DNA of 64,000 nt from positions 49,036,250 to 49,100,249 of the forward strand of contig OZ020613.1 of NCBI GenBank assembly GCA_963971575.1, written 5' to 3'. Both the position numbers and the translations under genes were made by a program. The notes beneath the pieces were generated by a model. That model made no database searches. It saw only the letters and a program-made list of their open reading frames with translations, and was not told the DNA's origin. Positions 35,101-47,942 of this stretch are shown here, in pieces. How positions within the stretch are numbered: the first letter of the stretch is position 1; each line of letters starts with the position of its first letter. Origin of the DNA: Liopterus haemorrhoidalis. Its lineage: Eukaryota > Arthropoda > Insecta > Coleoptera > Dytiscidae.

Positions 35101-38100
35101 ACTCTTATAAAATTCAAAATAACACTCAACAAAAACAAATGACCATTTGTAGAATATTGCGTATTCACAGATCGGCGCGTTTTAGAGCTGGCAACGTCGA
35201 CAAGCAAGAAAAGGACAGCGTCATTGTGTAAACCCATTAGTAAGTATGAAAAAGAACTACTCCATATGTCCTGTACTGCATACTCACCTTTGAACGCACT
35301 ATAGCGAGAAATTTCTTAAAAATATTCTTTGTTATTTTTAATTAGTTGCCTAATCGACATTTTCCGAAGCTACACTTTTTGTACTGCGTGTATATTCGGC
35401 ACTTTTTAATTTTTACCAAATATCCGGGAAAAAATGACAACCTAGCCAAGACGCTGGGACCATACCTTCAAACCGGGACGTTTGGTAAGCCTATATATAG
35501 TTAAAAAAAAAAAAAACAGTCGATGTATACGGTTTATTTGCAACAAATATAATTTCTTTCAAAAAACCTGCATTATCTCTTTTTCATAATATTTAATATG
35601 TATATATTTGTATTAACACTGTCAATGTATAAATAATATTAATTAATTGTAATATTTGTTACCAGTGCCTAGCTATAATTGAGCAATTGTTGCCTGTTGC
35701 GATTTCAAAATAATATAAATATATAAATATATAAATAAAAATAAATAAAAGTTAAAAACAACCTGCGAATAAACCACTCAACGCTCGAGTGGAAAAATTT
35801 CACCTGCGAATAAGCTATCAAAAGGCGTTTATTTTTAATTATTTTTTTTTATTCACGATTTTGTTTCTATCTACTTATAAACAAACAAACAATTTCATAA
35901 CGGACAGTCAATTTGATTCGAATTTTCAACGCAGAGCTTGTTATTTTTCGTTAATATGTTATCCTTACAACGTAAAGCTATTCGCATCATGAGTAATTTA
36001 GGATATAGATCAGAGTGCAGGCTGAAATTTACAGAATTAGGTATGTTAACACTACTTTGCCTGTACATCCTTCATTGTATCCTATATATACATGGCAAAA
36101 ATAAAGATCTTCATCTTCAAAGTTCCATCCACCAATATGATACCAGAAATAAGAACGATTTTAGAACAGAATACAAACTATTACAAAAATCAAGATATAG
36201 TTGTAATTACTACGCTATTAAATTTTATAATGTTCTGCCATCTCCATTAAGAAACGCGACTATTTCTAAATTTAAAAGCGTTATGAAAAATATTTGTTAG
36301 CTAAAACCTTTTACTCCACTGAAGAATTCCATTTTCCATTAATCCTGAAGCCTTTCTACCTTGCGGTGTAAGGCTATAGTCGAGTTACTTATTTTCTGGT
36401 GTTGTTCTCCATACTTCTTTCCATCGTGTTCTGTCCTTTGTATATTTTCTTATCTCCTCCCACTTTACTCCTCTCTTCGTTGCAGCTTCTTTTGTTTCTT
36501 GTTGCCAGGTTTTTCTCGGTCTTCCTGGTCTAACTTTCTTCACTGTTCTTGCTTCATAAACTCTTTTTACTATTTTGTCTTCACTCATTCTGTGTATATG
36601 TCCCAGCCATCTTAGCTGTCCTTCATCTATTATAGTCTCTACTGGTTTTGTGCCTAGTTTTTCCCTAAATACTTCATTTCTTATTTTGTCCAGTTTTGTT
36701 TTACCTTCGATTTTCCTTAAAAATTTCATTTCGGAGCTTCTTATTTTAGACCTGTGCGTCTCTGTAGTGGTCCAGGATTCTGAGGCATATGTCAAAATTG
36801 GTACTGTCACTTTTTTGAAGATCTCTACCTTGATGTTAGTTGGTATTTCTTTTTTAGTTAAGAACGGTGCTTTGATGCTGTTGAACATTCTTCCTGCTGC
36901 GCCTACTCTTTCCATAATTTCTTCATCCATTTTTCCATCTTCGGCGAAAACTGTACCTAGGTATTTGAATTTTCCTACCTGTTCTATTATTTTGTCATCT
37001 ATTTTTATCTTGTGTTGCATTTTTGTCCTGCTTATTACCATTGTTTTTGTTTTTTGTGTGCTAATTTTCATATTTATTTTCTTCAATTCTTTATTGTATT
37101 GGTTCAGATTGTTTTGTAGTTCGTCCTCGTTCCTTGCTATTATGACCATGTCATCCGCATAGCAAAGTTCTGCCACTTTCACATTTTCCATTTTCCAGTA
37201 GCCCACACAATATTCTTTAATATTTTGTCTCACTTCTTTTATGGCATCGTCTAGAACCATTGAGAACAGTAGCGGACTGAGTACGCACCCTTGTCTGAGT
37301 CCGTTTTCCGTTATAAAAGATCTCGATACTTCATTTTTTGTTCTGACATAATTATTGCTGTCGGTATACAGACTTTTAATATTTGAGATGGTGTTTTCAT
37401 GGATACCTCTGTTTTTAAGTGTCAACCAGACGTCTTCTCTGTTCACTCGGTCGAAAGCTTTCTCCAAGTCTATGAAGCATAGGTGGATTTGGCTATTTGT
37501 TTTTAATTCCTATGAAGAATTCCTATTAAATAATTTTAATGTTTTGATGGAATTTTATAACTCATAAATCATAAATACCTATTTGTCCTTGCCTTATGCT
37601 AGAAATTTAAAAAATTACTTATGTCTTTTATTTTTAATATTAATTCTGAACATGTATTATTTTAATTATTATTATTTTTTTAATGTGTTATTTGTATTGT
37701 GCAGTGATATTTTAATTTTTTGACTTAATGTATTCTTATTATTATTATTTTTTTACTTGTGTAAACATTCTTAGTAATGTAAATAAACACGAATAAAGAT
37801 TATTATTATTATTATTATTATTATAACGAAGTGCAATTAATATCGTTATCAATGTCTAAAATTTTCCAGGGTTGGTTAAAAATCTCAGTATTAGATTCTT
37901 ACTTGATTGCTGCTTTCTTCGTAGCTCTGTAATCCTGAGTGGCCTTTCTTGATATTCTTTGTGTAACCAGTTATGCTCTCAAAGTTAATTTAAATAGCTA
38001 TTGATATAGCTTAATTAAAATGCTACATATATCATATGAACTATATATATATTTTTTGTTGTATTTACGATCACGTCTTGGAAAAATCATGTTGTCTCTA

Positions 38101-41100
38101 TCTTGTTACATCCTATATGTGACAGTTTATTTTTATTTCAGAAAAGAATATGAAGGATGGGACAGGCGGTGATATGCATCTAGATGATTCCAGAGAAAGC
38201 GATATAAATATAAAAAAAGTTTACATTAAAACAGAATATGAAGAGGATGAATATGAAGATAACCCTGAAATAGAGCACATAGCTGAGTGGGAGAATGGTC
38301 AGTAATAAAAATGTTTTAGTAAGTCAGTGTACAATTGTTAATATTTTATTGTTGGTTTATGTAAACGGGAAATGGGTAAACGGTCGATTGCAGGCACTCG
38401 GGGATCGATCGCGGAACTATTTGATTCTGTTTTTCTTTTTTTTTCTTTGTTTCTCTTGTTCATCTTGTTAGATTCCTTGGATTTCCCTTATTTTTATGAA
38501 ATTAATTTTTCAGTAGCACACGACAAGGTGAAGTAGTGAAAAGTAAATCTAAAATTAGATAAACTTCTAAGTTTGCCCACCTTTAATATTAAGGCCGTCC
38601 TTACTTTTACTTCCACTACTCTTTCAAATTTATAGTCAGTTATTCAAGCTTACTACAGTACACTTTGAAGTATCAATTGCAGAGATAGACTTTTTCATTC
38701 AACTGCCATTTCTCACTGCCAACTTATCAATTTGATGTGACAGTTAAAACGTTGGTTACAATAACTATCGTTTAATTATGCTAGTTTATATTAATTATAT
38801 GGTAGTATAGTTTTTATTTACTAAACCAGGTCTCAGAATTATTAAAGTAGTACAACATAAAAAAGGTAGGTTGCTATTCCTGGAATAGTATCTAAGAGTA
38901 CGGCCAGGTTAGGTCTCAATACGTTTTAATCTTACTTAATTTGCAAAAACCCATTGTTCTATAATGGGATTAAAACATATTATGCCCTAACCTGGCCGCT
39001 CTCTAATAATTAATTTATAATAATAATAATTGTAATCTGTTGATTCCAGGAACTAAAAATGGGATTACAGATGGCGCATATCTCGATAACAACTCGAAAA
39101 ACGTTATCACTGAGGGGGTTGACATTAAGTCTGAACTTGGAGACACCATTAAACGTGAAGATGAACGAGAAAAGTCAACTATCACAAATACAGGTCAGTA
39201 GATCTAGTACTGATTCCTTTGTCGAATGGCAAAAAATGACAAAGAAATCGTTAATATGAATTTTTACGCTTTTTTAAGCATAAATAAGATTTTCGCACTT
39301 GTATAGTCGCGCGAAAGTATGCATTTGTGTCTAGGTTGGTAAAAACAAATTAACGCGTAAGACCGAAATATTTACCATCAAATGGCCCTTTAATCGTTTG
39401 TCAACACTACTACAGTTCACGAGACTTTTAGATGCCGATTGATCGAAAGAGAACCGATATATAAATATATATCTACCTTATATCACACAATTCAATGTAA
39501 AATTCAATGACGTGTGTGATCTTCTAAGAACGTACGTCCGTAGTTTTTATCTTCGTTTGTTATATTTGAATATATTCAGATAAACGTGTGTGCGTTTTTG
39601 TATGTCATGCGCTTCTATTGCAGCCGTGCTAGAGAGAGTGTAACAAGACAATAGACCTTTCTCAACGTTTGAACCAATTGCATCGCTTAATTTATAATAT
39701 TCTAGATCAGTAATGGCGAACCTAAAATACGCGTGTCACGGGTGACACGCCAAGACATTTTGGGTGACACACATCGTTTACGGACGGTCGTCGGTCATGA
39801 ACAGTGAACGCATCACTGAACTCATCAATGAAGTGTTTGTCGACTTGAGATCCAAGCTTGAGAATCTGGAAAGAAATGGTTTGGGGAATGAAAAAGAGTA
39901 CCATTACAAACAGGAAATTTGGAGCGCTTGGAACCGATTACCAGATACTTTTAGCTCTGAAAAATTTAGTGATGGCTTTATTCACATTTTTTCCTCTACG
40001 TAATTTTGGTGAGACCTTATTCTCAGCGTTATATAATATTAAAACCAATAAAAGGAACTGACTGACGGATGAAGTTGGTAGCGCTTGCTTGGGCTTGAAG
40101 TGCCCGACATACCAAACTTCAATACCTAACATGCAAATCAGCAACAAATGTTTTTTTTTTAACAAATAAATATAACAAAATTTAACTTTTTTACTAGGGC
40201 TGCAAATATCACAAAATTATGAATATTTCTAGACGTGACACGGCACCAGAATTAAGCTAGGTTTCTTCCGAATTATGACACACCGAGCTGAAAAGGTTCG
40301 CCATCACTGTCCTTAATCTGGCGGGCGACGGTCAAGTAATTCCTTCCCAAGTATATAAGAGATTTGACAAATCACTCGAATGTAAGAAAAGCACTTTCTG
40401 TATGTAAAACATACAATTTTGTTTTTACGATGACAATATATAATAAATGTTCTTAATTTATTAGCAGTTTATTATTTTAATTTTATAACCAAATTTTTGT
40501 TGCTATTTTTTTACAAAAAAAAAAAAATAAATAAATAACAACTCTGCTTTTTTAAATGAAAAGCTTTTTTGTACATAGTTATCCACGGAAACATTTGGTA
40601 CATGTTTGTTTCATAAATGTATCAAATGGAAATTACACGTTCTACAATACTGCTCTTACATTATTTGTCATGTAGGCAGAGCCGTAGTAATGTTTTTGGC
40701 GCCTTTGGAAAATAAAGTAAATTGATAAAATTTACCTCCTCAAATCCAAGTGATGAGAAAAAAAAGGTCTTCACTTCCCAATTCTAAGTGATGAGCAAAA
40801 AAAAGGATTTAAGCTTTGTTCAAGAAGATGCTAGTGTTCAAAGTTATTAAGCAATAATTCTGAACAAATGTCTCCTTGAACAATGAACCATTAACCCGTA
40901 GTTGACCAAAATATACACATCCAACCAAGTGGGGTGTAGTATACCCCAGGCTTTTCTCATTTAATATCAAGTAAAATAAGGTAAAATTTATACAGTTAGA
41001 TGCTGTCAAGCCTATAGAACAATATTACAAAAAAAAATTTTTTTCAAAGTAATTATTTAATGCTTTTTTAATAATTTTTTCAATAAAAGTCAAAATCACG

Positions 41101-42691
41101 CCAATTTCTTTCCTAAATTGCATCATACTTCAAGGTGAGTCTCGTGTTGACTGACAACATTGCATCTCTCGTACACACCAACTCTCACACATACTAATTT
41201 AGCTAGCTCTCTGATTGGTCTATGTATTTTGGTGGGGGAGACAATTTCTTTCTCATTTCTCAAGCATAATTCTTTCGAAATACGCTGTTGCCAAATATAA
41301 TTTAGACATATTTTTTTGTAAATGGTGTTTTTGATTTTTTTGCGGATTAAAAATTAAATTATTGTTAAATATTAACTAATTCATAAATATTGTCAATAGA
41401 TTTCATCATTTCCACTATTAATATACTGGGGTGTGACACACCCTATTTGGTCAAGCTTGGGTTAACGTAAGATTTCTAATTTTTATTTTATTATCTGTAT
41501 TCTTAAAAAAATTTATTTTAAAACATTCCTTTTAAAATCATTAAAAAAAAAGATGGCAACCCCTTTCAAATTCTCGCGACTGGTGGTTTGTGAAACTTAG
41601 TTCATTGTTCCAGCGGTCTAAAAGGTTCATTACATTCGTTAATAAGAACCTGCGCTTTACGTTGTGCATATTTAATCTTAAACTCTTCTAATAAGTATAT
41701 CATTTTACGGCATTTATTTTCAAAATATAAAATTTCTAAATTTTCTTCCTTACATTGGTGATCGTTTTCTAATAAATGTTTGGCATTTGAACATCCTATT
41801 TAGCGAACCTATTGTGCATCATGTTTGATTAACCACTTTTTGTTTACAGAGAGTAAAACATCTGCCAGCAGACTATATGAGAGTTATAATTCAAGGACTA
41901 TCGACAAGTTCAAACGAACCAAAACATCAGGCCAGTGTAATATATGTAAAAAGACATTCGCACAAGCTAGCTATCTTATTAAACATATACGAATACATTC
42001 TGGAGAGAAGCCATACAAATGTGAACAGTGTAATAAAGCATTTTCACAATCATCAAATTTAATAAGTCACAAACGAATACATACTGGAGAGAAATTATTC
42101 AAATGTAAGCAGTGTAATAAAGCATTTTCGCAGTCAGCACATCTTGTTAGCCATAAACGAACACATTCTGGAAAAAAACAATACAAATGTGACCAATGTA
42201 ATAAAGAATTTTCACGTTCAGAACATCTTATTAGACACAAACGAATTCATTCTGGAGAAAAACCGTTCAAATGTGATCAGTGTGATAAAGCATTTTTACG
42301 TTCAGAACATCTTATTAGACACAAACAAATACATTCTGGAGAGAAACCATATAAATGTGAACAGTGTAATAAAGCATTTTCACGTTCATCAGATCTTGTT
42401 AGACATAAACGATTACATTCTGGAGAAAAACCATTTGAATGTGAACAGTGTAATAAGCCATTTTCACAATTAGCACATCTTATTATACACAAAAGAACAC
42501 ATTCTGGAGAGCGACCATTTAAATGTGATCATTGTGATAAATCATTTTCACAAACAGCTCATCTTATTAGTCACAAACTTATACATTCTGGTGAAAAAAA
42601 ATTCAAATGTAATCAGTGTGATAAAGAATTTGCACTGGCGCAATATCTTGCTAAACATAAACGAACACATATGGGCGGGCAGTGGGTCTAA
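32054..42691 (+). CDS. Gene C: ZAD-C2H2 zinc-finger protein, nine fingers
   Basis: The model joins 32054-32176, 33696-34041, 38142-38297, 39050-39193 and 41850-42691 (536 codons plus stop, no frame break). Residues 1-80 form a ZAD: CCIC with C8-x2-C11, a basic-aromatic middle (LRRF, YYSRLVLLFPEL) and ICVEC with C53-x2-C56 followed by FYKFREQC. ZADs bind zinc and dimerise. An acidic linker follows with IKTE, IKSE and IKRE motifs, then nine C2H2 fingers (about 285-531). It is the only complete ZAD member here. Its introns are filled with MITEs, a nested LINE, a hAT and a TTAA-flanked element, making it about 10.6 kb long. No start is better placed than ATG 32054. Confidence 0.9.
33610..33647. 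repeat. 38-bp palindrome near the gene C exon 2 acceptor
   Basis: GTTAGAAAGGTATAGTTTG is followed directly by its reverse complement with one mismatch. It lies 48 bp before exon 2. Confidence 0.9.
33696..34041 (+). CDS. Gene C exon 2: second half of ZAD and acidic linker
   Basis: Acceptor TTTTTTCAG in phase 0, donor AATG|GTGAGT in phase 1. It encodes the second Cys pair and a 60-residue acidic/polar tail ending RDRDEN. Its homologue is gene F exon 2. Confidence 0.88.
34174..34481. mobile_element. hAT-type MITE in gene C intron 2
   Basis: The ends are CAGTCCTTCTTAAACTTTT and, reverse-complemented, CAGTGCTTCTTAAAGTGG. An 8-bp duplication with one mismatch flanks it (TTATATAC / TGATATAC). GC-rich subterminal GCGGCCC words are typical of many hAT MITEs. 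Confidence 0.85.
34709..34895. mobile_element. MITE (family 3), short copy
   Basis: Ends AGGCTATTCCAAACCTTTAA...GTTCCACTTAAACC...AAGCTAT match the family at 31442-31847, with decay at the right end. Confidence 0.6.
34972..35301 (+). mobile_element. TA-type MITE (family 1), 330 bp
   Basis: Ends TAGTCCGTTCAAAGGTGAG and TAGTGCGTTCAAAGGTGAG (reverse complement), TA on both sides. It has the same length and interior as the 24278-24607 copy. Confidence 0.9.
35940..37825 (+). mobile_element. Jockey/CR1-type LINE 3' end, interrupted
   Basis: A plus-strand frame from about 35940 to 36300 encodes the C-terminal region common in Jockey/CR1-like polyproteins (LQRKAIRIMS, then YDTRNKNDFR and IKFYNVLPSPLR). 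After the inserted LINE (36331-37512) the tail resumes with EEFLLNNFN and ends in a 3' region and an (ATT)n run at 37798-37824. Heavily 5'-truncated and non-functional. Confidence 0.75.
36331..37512 (-). mobile_element. 5'-truncated LINE insertion with reverse transcriptase remnant
   Basis: On the minus strand an open frame (about 37500-36385, roughly 370 codons) begins in the middle of a non-LTR reverse transcriptase: CFIDLEKAFDRVNR, NGLRQGCVLSPLLFS and catalytic YADDMVIIA. Thumb and C-terminal region follow with LRWLGHIHRMSED and GRPRKTWQQE. Endonuclease and ORF1 are missing. An 11-bp direct repeat TGAAGAATTCC (36320-36330 and 37513-37523) brackets it, the target duplication of the insertion into the older LINE. 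The clade is uncertain. The open frame suggests a fairly young insertion. Confidence 0.88.
38142..38297 (+). CDS. Gene C exon 3 (linker cassette)
   Basis: Acceptor TTTATTTCAG, donor AATG|GTCAGT, 156 bp, phase 1 both sides. It encodes KNMKDGTGGD...KKVYIKTEYEEDEYED...IAEWEN. Confidence 0.87.
39050..39193 (+). CDS. Gene C exon 4 (linker cassette)
   Basis: Acceptor GATTCCAG, donor ACAG|GTCAGT, 144 bp, phase 1 both sides. It encodes ITDGAYLDN...GVDIKSELGDTIKREDE. Corresponds to gene E exon 2. Confidence 0.85.
39718..40309 (+). mobile_element. hAT element with transposase C-terminal fragment
   Basis: The ends CAGTAATGGCGAACCT and (reverse complement) CAGTGATGGCGAACCT are hAT-like; a target duplication is only weakly supported (TTCTAGAT / TCCTTAAT). 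The plus-strand frame from 39780 reads WSAWNRLPDTFSSEKFSDG, then after a frame break resembles FxxLYNIKTNKRNxLTDE and GLKCPTY. This matches the C-terminal region of ZBED5-like hAT transposases. The catalytic part is gone. Confidence 0.75.
40895..41461. mobile_element. piggyBac-like MITE with TTAA duplication
   Basis: TTAA flanks both ends (40891-40894 and 41462-41465). The termini CCCGTAGTTGACCAAA and, reverse-complemented, CCCAAGCTTGACCAAA start with CCC as in piggyBac. A subterminal GGGGTGTG/ACACCCC pair is also shared. No transposase. Confidence 0.78.
41850..42691 (+). CDS. Gene C exon 5: nine C2H2 fingers
   Basis: Acceptor TGTTTACAG, phase 1. A short spacer (SKTSASRLYESYN) precedes nine fingers from CNICKKTF to CNQCDKEF, all with complete Cys2His2 sets. 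The tail MGGQWV ends at TAA 42689-42691. The recognition helices include SRSEHLIRH and LRSEHLIRH in two adjacent fingers, a recent internal duplication. Confidence 0.94.
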
Positions 42692-42959
42692 ATGTAGAAG
42701 TGTAATGTAGTATGTACAGCTTGTATTTATGTCTTGAATCCTGTTTTCAAAATCGTTTGTTTTACAAAAAAAACTATTTTGTACAAATAGATGAACAAAT
42801 GGTACAGTAAGTAACATATTTTCAGATAAGAAATTGTTAAACGAAAACATTGTGTTGTGTTTCACAAATTATTTTATTAATGTATTGACTGCAGTTTCGT
42901 TATGTACACAATTGTAACTTGGACAGGGCGTGACATTACCCAGTAGTAAATCATATATT

Positions 42960-43205
42960 TTTTGGAATTGGGCGAACTTATATGATCCGTATAAAAAAGT
43001 TTTGGGCAAGCATATTTATAATGTGTACATTGTTTTTATGGTTTTGTTAATATGACCATCAAAAAACCTTTATAACGTCACTCATGTGTATGCCTGTCTA
43101 TACGGTAAAAATTGTAACCAATCGGCTGAATATAGAAAGCTGAAATTTTACATACTTGTACAACTCTTTGGCCCACGTATAGGAAAAATAGTTCAAATAA
43201 ACACA
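42960..43205 (+). repeat. Dispersed repeat copy
   Basis: AATATGACCATCAAAAAACC, GTAAAAATTGTAACCAA and TACAACTCTTTGGC recur in order at about 48050-48200, and inverted at about 12500-12600. Class not determined. Confidence 0.65.
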
Positions 43206-43288
43206 TCGCAAAATAAATATAAACAATTATGTATTTAATGAAAAATAAATATGTATTATTTTATATACACAATTAGTACTAAACGCGT

Positions 43289-44155
<867 letters not shown>

Positions 44156-44399
44156 CTCAAATTATGGAAACTTAAGTATTTACAAAAGTACAACATCTTA
44201 TAGCAATTCACACATTAGAGCGAGAAATTATCTTAATGCCAAAAGTAAATCAAACAATTTTACAGACTGTCAACTTTGGACTTGTAATCGTTTCTCTTTG
44301 AATGTTTCAATGTTAGTAATTTTGTGAATTATTTTATTTAATTGTATTTAATTTTTTGTACATACTATCAAAATAAAATTCATGATTATTTTACAATAT

Positions 44400-44890
44400 A
44401 ATGCATTCTAGTACTACAATTATAATTTCATATTAAAATAAGAACTTTGATAATATCAGGTGCTTTATAAATGAAATCGTAAGATTGCTACATAAATAAA
44501 ATATCAGAATAAGATAAATATGCATTTTCCAAAATTAGGCCCTCAAAACTACAATTTACAGATTCTTTACGTTACAAACATTGTCAGTGATAGTCTTAAG
44601 GTAGGTAAAATGTTTTTAATATTATTTTTATGTTGTCAAATATTTGTTTACATTATACACTGCTAGAAATGTATTTAAAATGATTAAAAGACATAAATGT
44701 CACTAAAATATATATACACAATAAACATAATAAACACTCAACCTGTAAAACAGTCTAATATAAAGCACTTTTTGTGGCACACATTTAATTTTTTTATTAA
44801 ATTAACTGGTGTAGTTCTTTATTATTCAGAAAATAAAAATAGTAGCCCAAAAAAAAAAGAAACTAATTAAAAAAATATCCATAAGTACAT
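44400..44890. other. Intergenic; short duplicated block
   Basis: About 44535-44600 (CTCAAAACTACAATTTACAG..., ACAAACATTGTCAGTGATAG) has a copy at about 46503-46565 in the gene E upstream region. Nothing else seen. Confidence 0.5.
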
Positions 44891-45240
44891 AGAACGGTCG
44901 TGGCTCAGTTAGTTAGTGTGTGGATTACTGAGCGGCAGGTCAGGGTTCATTCCCTGGTACCGGCAAAAACACTTTTTTCCGACCGTTTCTGCCTCGGAAG
45001 GCATCGGGCAACCAACGGGGTAAAAGCCCTAGTTGGATTTCCCCAAAATAATTAGTGGTTCGGATTCCACTATAGTAAATTGTAGGTCCCATACGATTAT
45101 GCTACATAGGCACAACACAACTGTATGCGAGGAAATGGCGCACGCTCGAAATGTGTTCAGTACGAACTTGTCAGTTCAGAAGATCGATCATGGCATTCTA
45201 AGAAGAAAAAGCACAGCTAGCAAAAATACCTTAACATAAC
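44891..45240 (+). mobile_element. tRNA-derived SINE
   Basis: TGGCTCAGTTAGTTAGTG (A-box like) and GGGTTCATTCCCTGG (B-box like) are in pol III promoter spacing, followed by a non-tRNA body that is GC-richer than the surroundings and ends in an A-rich stretch near 45230. The acceptor stem does not pair, so it is not a tRNA gene. Confidence 0.75.
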
Positions 45241-45249
45241 ATAGGTAAA

Positions 45250-45900
45250 CATCAATGTTGTACCTCTAACACATTTGGCGAGCGACGTCATTTTCAGAAA
45301 AAAATTGACATTTGGCGAGCGACGTCAGCTGATCTGTATTGATGGATGTAGTTGTTAAAGCTCGTTCAGCATTAAAAAATACAGCCGGAAGTTACTTATT
45401 CCTCTCTGTAGAAATCAAATTTCATCCAATACGTTATCAACAGTTAGTTTAACACATTTCAGTAGCGTCACTTACTTTGTTCTGTCCTTGACCAAGCGTA
45501 TTTTTTTATTTTGCTTTTAAATTAGCTAATAATTGTCCATTTACCATAAAAAATAAATTTTTAAGCCTAGTAGACACCCTTTTTTCAATCATATTGTAGA
45601 AGCAAAATTTTAGAAACATTCATAACGTAATTTTCTTCTTCCCTTATTTATTTTTCTCGTTGGTATCAACATAAAATTGCAAAACTAAAAACTCGCACGT
45701 ACTTGGCTTTACACTGTGACTTTTCTAATAAAATTCATACAATATTTGAAAGATTTTTTTCCTTTGAATGACAACCATACATGCAACAAGAAAGATTTTT
45801 CTTAAATATATCATCTTATTCATTGTAAAAACGGGGCGAGAATTAACAAACAAAAAAGCACGTGCTGAATCAAGCGTAAACAAAGAAAGTATCCTTTTAT
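45250..45900. repeat. Two dispersed repeat fragments
   Basis: About 45410-45500 (AAATTTCATCCAATACGTTA..., TTAACACATTTCAGTAGCGT) matches the interior of the TIR element at 62793-63164. About 45640-45900 matches about 18460-18760. A near-exact duplication TTTGGCGAGCGACGTCA occurs at 45274 and 45312. Confidence 0.6.
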
Positions 45901-46230
45901 CACGCAGTTCTGACTGGTAAAATCAGTCTGAATTGTGATGTGGCTGGTAGAAGTTCCCGTTGATGATATTATTTGGGTGAGAATAATATGTTAATATTTC
46001 TCCTATTTCGCAATCATTCACCCCTCATTCAGGTCTAGAAGCTCGCCCCCTGGCATTGATGATTAGCCCCGTTTCAGAAATAGGCCCATGTAAAATAATA
46101 AAATTTAAAAAAAAAACTTTTATCAAGTATATGAGTCACCAATACAATGTAAAAATATTTTTGGTTATAAATAGAGAAATTCCCATCGAATTTAGATAAT
46201 ATTGTAGATCTGGCACCAATGGACACTAAT

Positions 46231-46260
46231 TATCACGGACTGTTACATACTGAAATTTTT
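46231..46260 (+). promoter_or_regulatory. Leader/promoter motif of gene E
   Basis: ATCACGGACTGTTACATACT followed at about 46280 by ACTTTGCTTATTTAGAAG, as in genes A-C. The next about 200 bp resemble the intron after ZAD exon 1 of gene C (about 32390-32530), but the ZAD exon itself is absent. Confidence 0.6.
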
Positions 46261-46650
46261 GTAACCAGGTATTTCAAGAAAAACTTTGCTTATTTAGAAG
46301 TTTCAAACCTAGTTTAAAAGATACTGGTGTTATAATTTACGGAATTTATAACGGATATTCTAAAATTCCCCAAAGAAAAATGGGTAAAATGCTACTTTAC
46401 GAATTTTTCTGAACGTTACGAGGTATGCAAAATTTTCTAAAAGCTTGATAAATGTATTCAGAAGACATTTTAAGCTTAATTGGAGGGTAAAAATTTAAAA
46501 TGAGGCACTCAAAACTACAATTTACAGATCTTTGCGTTACAAACATTGTCAGTGATAGTCAAACGGTAGTTTCTCGAATAAATCGGAGTTTTGTGCAAAA
46601 GATTTTGTTAAGCTTACTTCAAAACTTCGCCTTTACTACTCTAATTACCT

Positions 46651-47021
46651 ACTGTCCGTTCAAATTTTAAAATGCAGTACATGGCAAATGGAGTAGTTCT
46701 TTTTTATACTCTCGACCCGTTTCTTTCAGTAACACTATCCTTTCCTTTATGGGCAACGTTGCCGGCTGTAAACGGTTTGATCCGTGAAGATAGGGTATTC
46801 TACAAATGGTTGTTCACTCTTGTTCCGTGTTACCTGATTTTTGTAAATCATACGAGTCTCTGATACCTTTTCCATTTGGTTTCAATGAATTAACAACAAA
46901 AGAACAAAATTCTGTATAATAATTTGAGTTCATTGACATCTGTAACACTTAAACAACATTTGACAACACCGCTCCCATTTCCCATAAAAGCAATACTGCA
47001 TTCTCACGTCTGAACGAACTA
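46651..47021 (-). mobile_element. TA-type MITE (family 1), inverted diverged copy
   Basis: The reverse complement matches the other copies from TAGTTCGTTCAGACGTGAG onward (GCAAATGGGAGCGGTG-like block near 46975). It is more diverged than the others. Confidence 0.8.
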
Positions 47022-47357
47022 TACTTTTATGAAATTAATCTAACAAAATGAAACGTAACCTAACCCAAAAAGTGATGAAATTTACTAATGACAATTAAAA
47101 CTATAGGGCAAACTTCCTAAGTGCCCTGACATCTAGTGGCAATTTGCGGAAGATACGAGAATGACAATGTTTTGTTTTGTTCAATGGAAAAATATGTGTT
47201 TTTTTGTTGTTTCCTCCTGTTAACTCCTGTTCATTTTCACCATGTAAACAAATACACGAGTAACAGTTTATTGTCACTTTCGAGTGTTCCAACTTTGCCG
47301 CATATGGCGCTGCTATCTTAAAAAGTTTCCCCTGTATAAATATTTGTTAATATGATA

Positions 47358-47687
47358 TACTGCATTCAAAGGTGTGTTTGCAGTATAGCTCTTATGGCAA
47401 ATGGGAGCGGTGCTGCCAAATGTTGTAAAATTGTCAAATGTGTCAATTATAATAATATGAAAAACTCGTATGATTTACAAAAATCAACTCTTATAAAACT
47501 CAAAATAACACTCAACAAAAACAAATGGCCATTTGTAGAATACTGCGTCTTCACATATCAGCGCGGTTTAGAGCTGGCAACGTCGACAAGCAAGAAAAGG
47601 ATAGCGTCATTGTGTAAACCCATTAGAGAGTATGAAAAAGAACTACTCCATATGTCCTGTACTGCAGACTCACCTTTGAACGGACTA
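47358..47687 (+). mobile_element. TA-type MITE (family 1), 330 bp
   Basis: Ends TACTGCATTCAAAGGTGTG and (reverse complement) TAGTCCGTTCAAAGGTGAG, flanked by TA. Exactly 330 bp, with a conserved 97-codon frame also present in the 24.3-kb copy. Confidence 0.9.
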
Positions 47688-47800
47688 TAGAACCATGCTG
47701 ATTGAAACTTTTAAAATATTGATTATTTCTTATGCCATGATTAATAGTGATCAATTCTACTCCTTTTACATGATAGTAAATTTTTATTCCAGGAAAGAAT

Positions 47801-47942
47801 ATGAGTGATAGGGCAGGCCATGACTTACATCCTGCTGGTACCAGAGGTAGTGATATTATTAAAAAAGAAATAAACATTAAGATAGAACATGAATTTACTG
47901 AAGAATATGAATTGAAGACTGGAATAGAGGCTGAATTGAATG
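47801..47942 (+). CDS. Gene E exon 1 (linker cassette)
   Basis: Exon begins at 47793; translation may start at ATG 47801. It encodes MSDRAGHDLHPAGTRGSDII and IKKEINIKIEHE. Donor AATG|GTCAGT. Confidence 0.72.

Noticed and set aside
36575..37162. Plus-strand frame of 195 codons with hydrophobic composition
   Set aside because: It is antisense to the LINE reverse transcriptase, which has clear RT motifs.
44891..44965. Functional tRNA gene
   Set aside because: A- and B-box-like sequences are present but the acceptor stem does not pair and a long SINE body follows.
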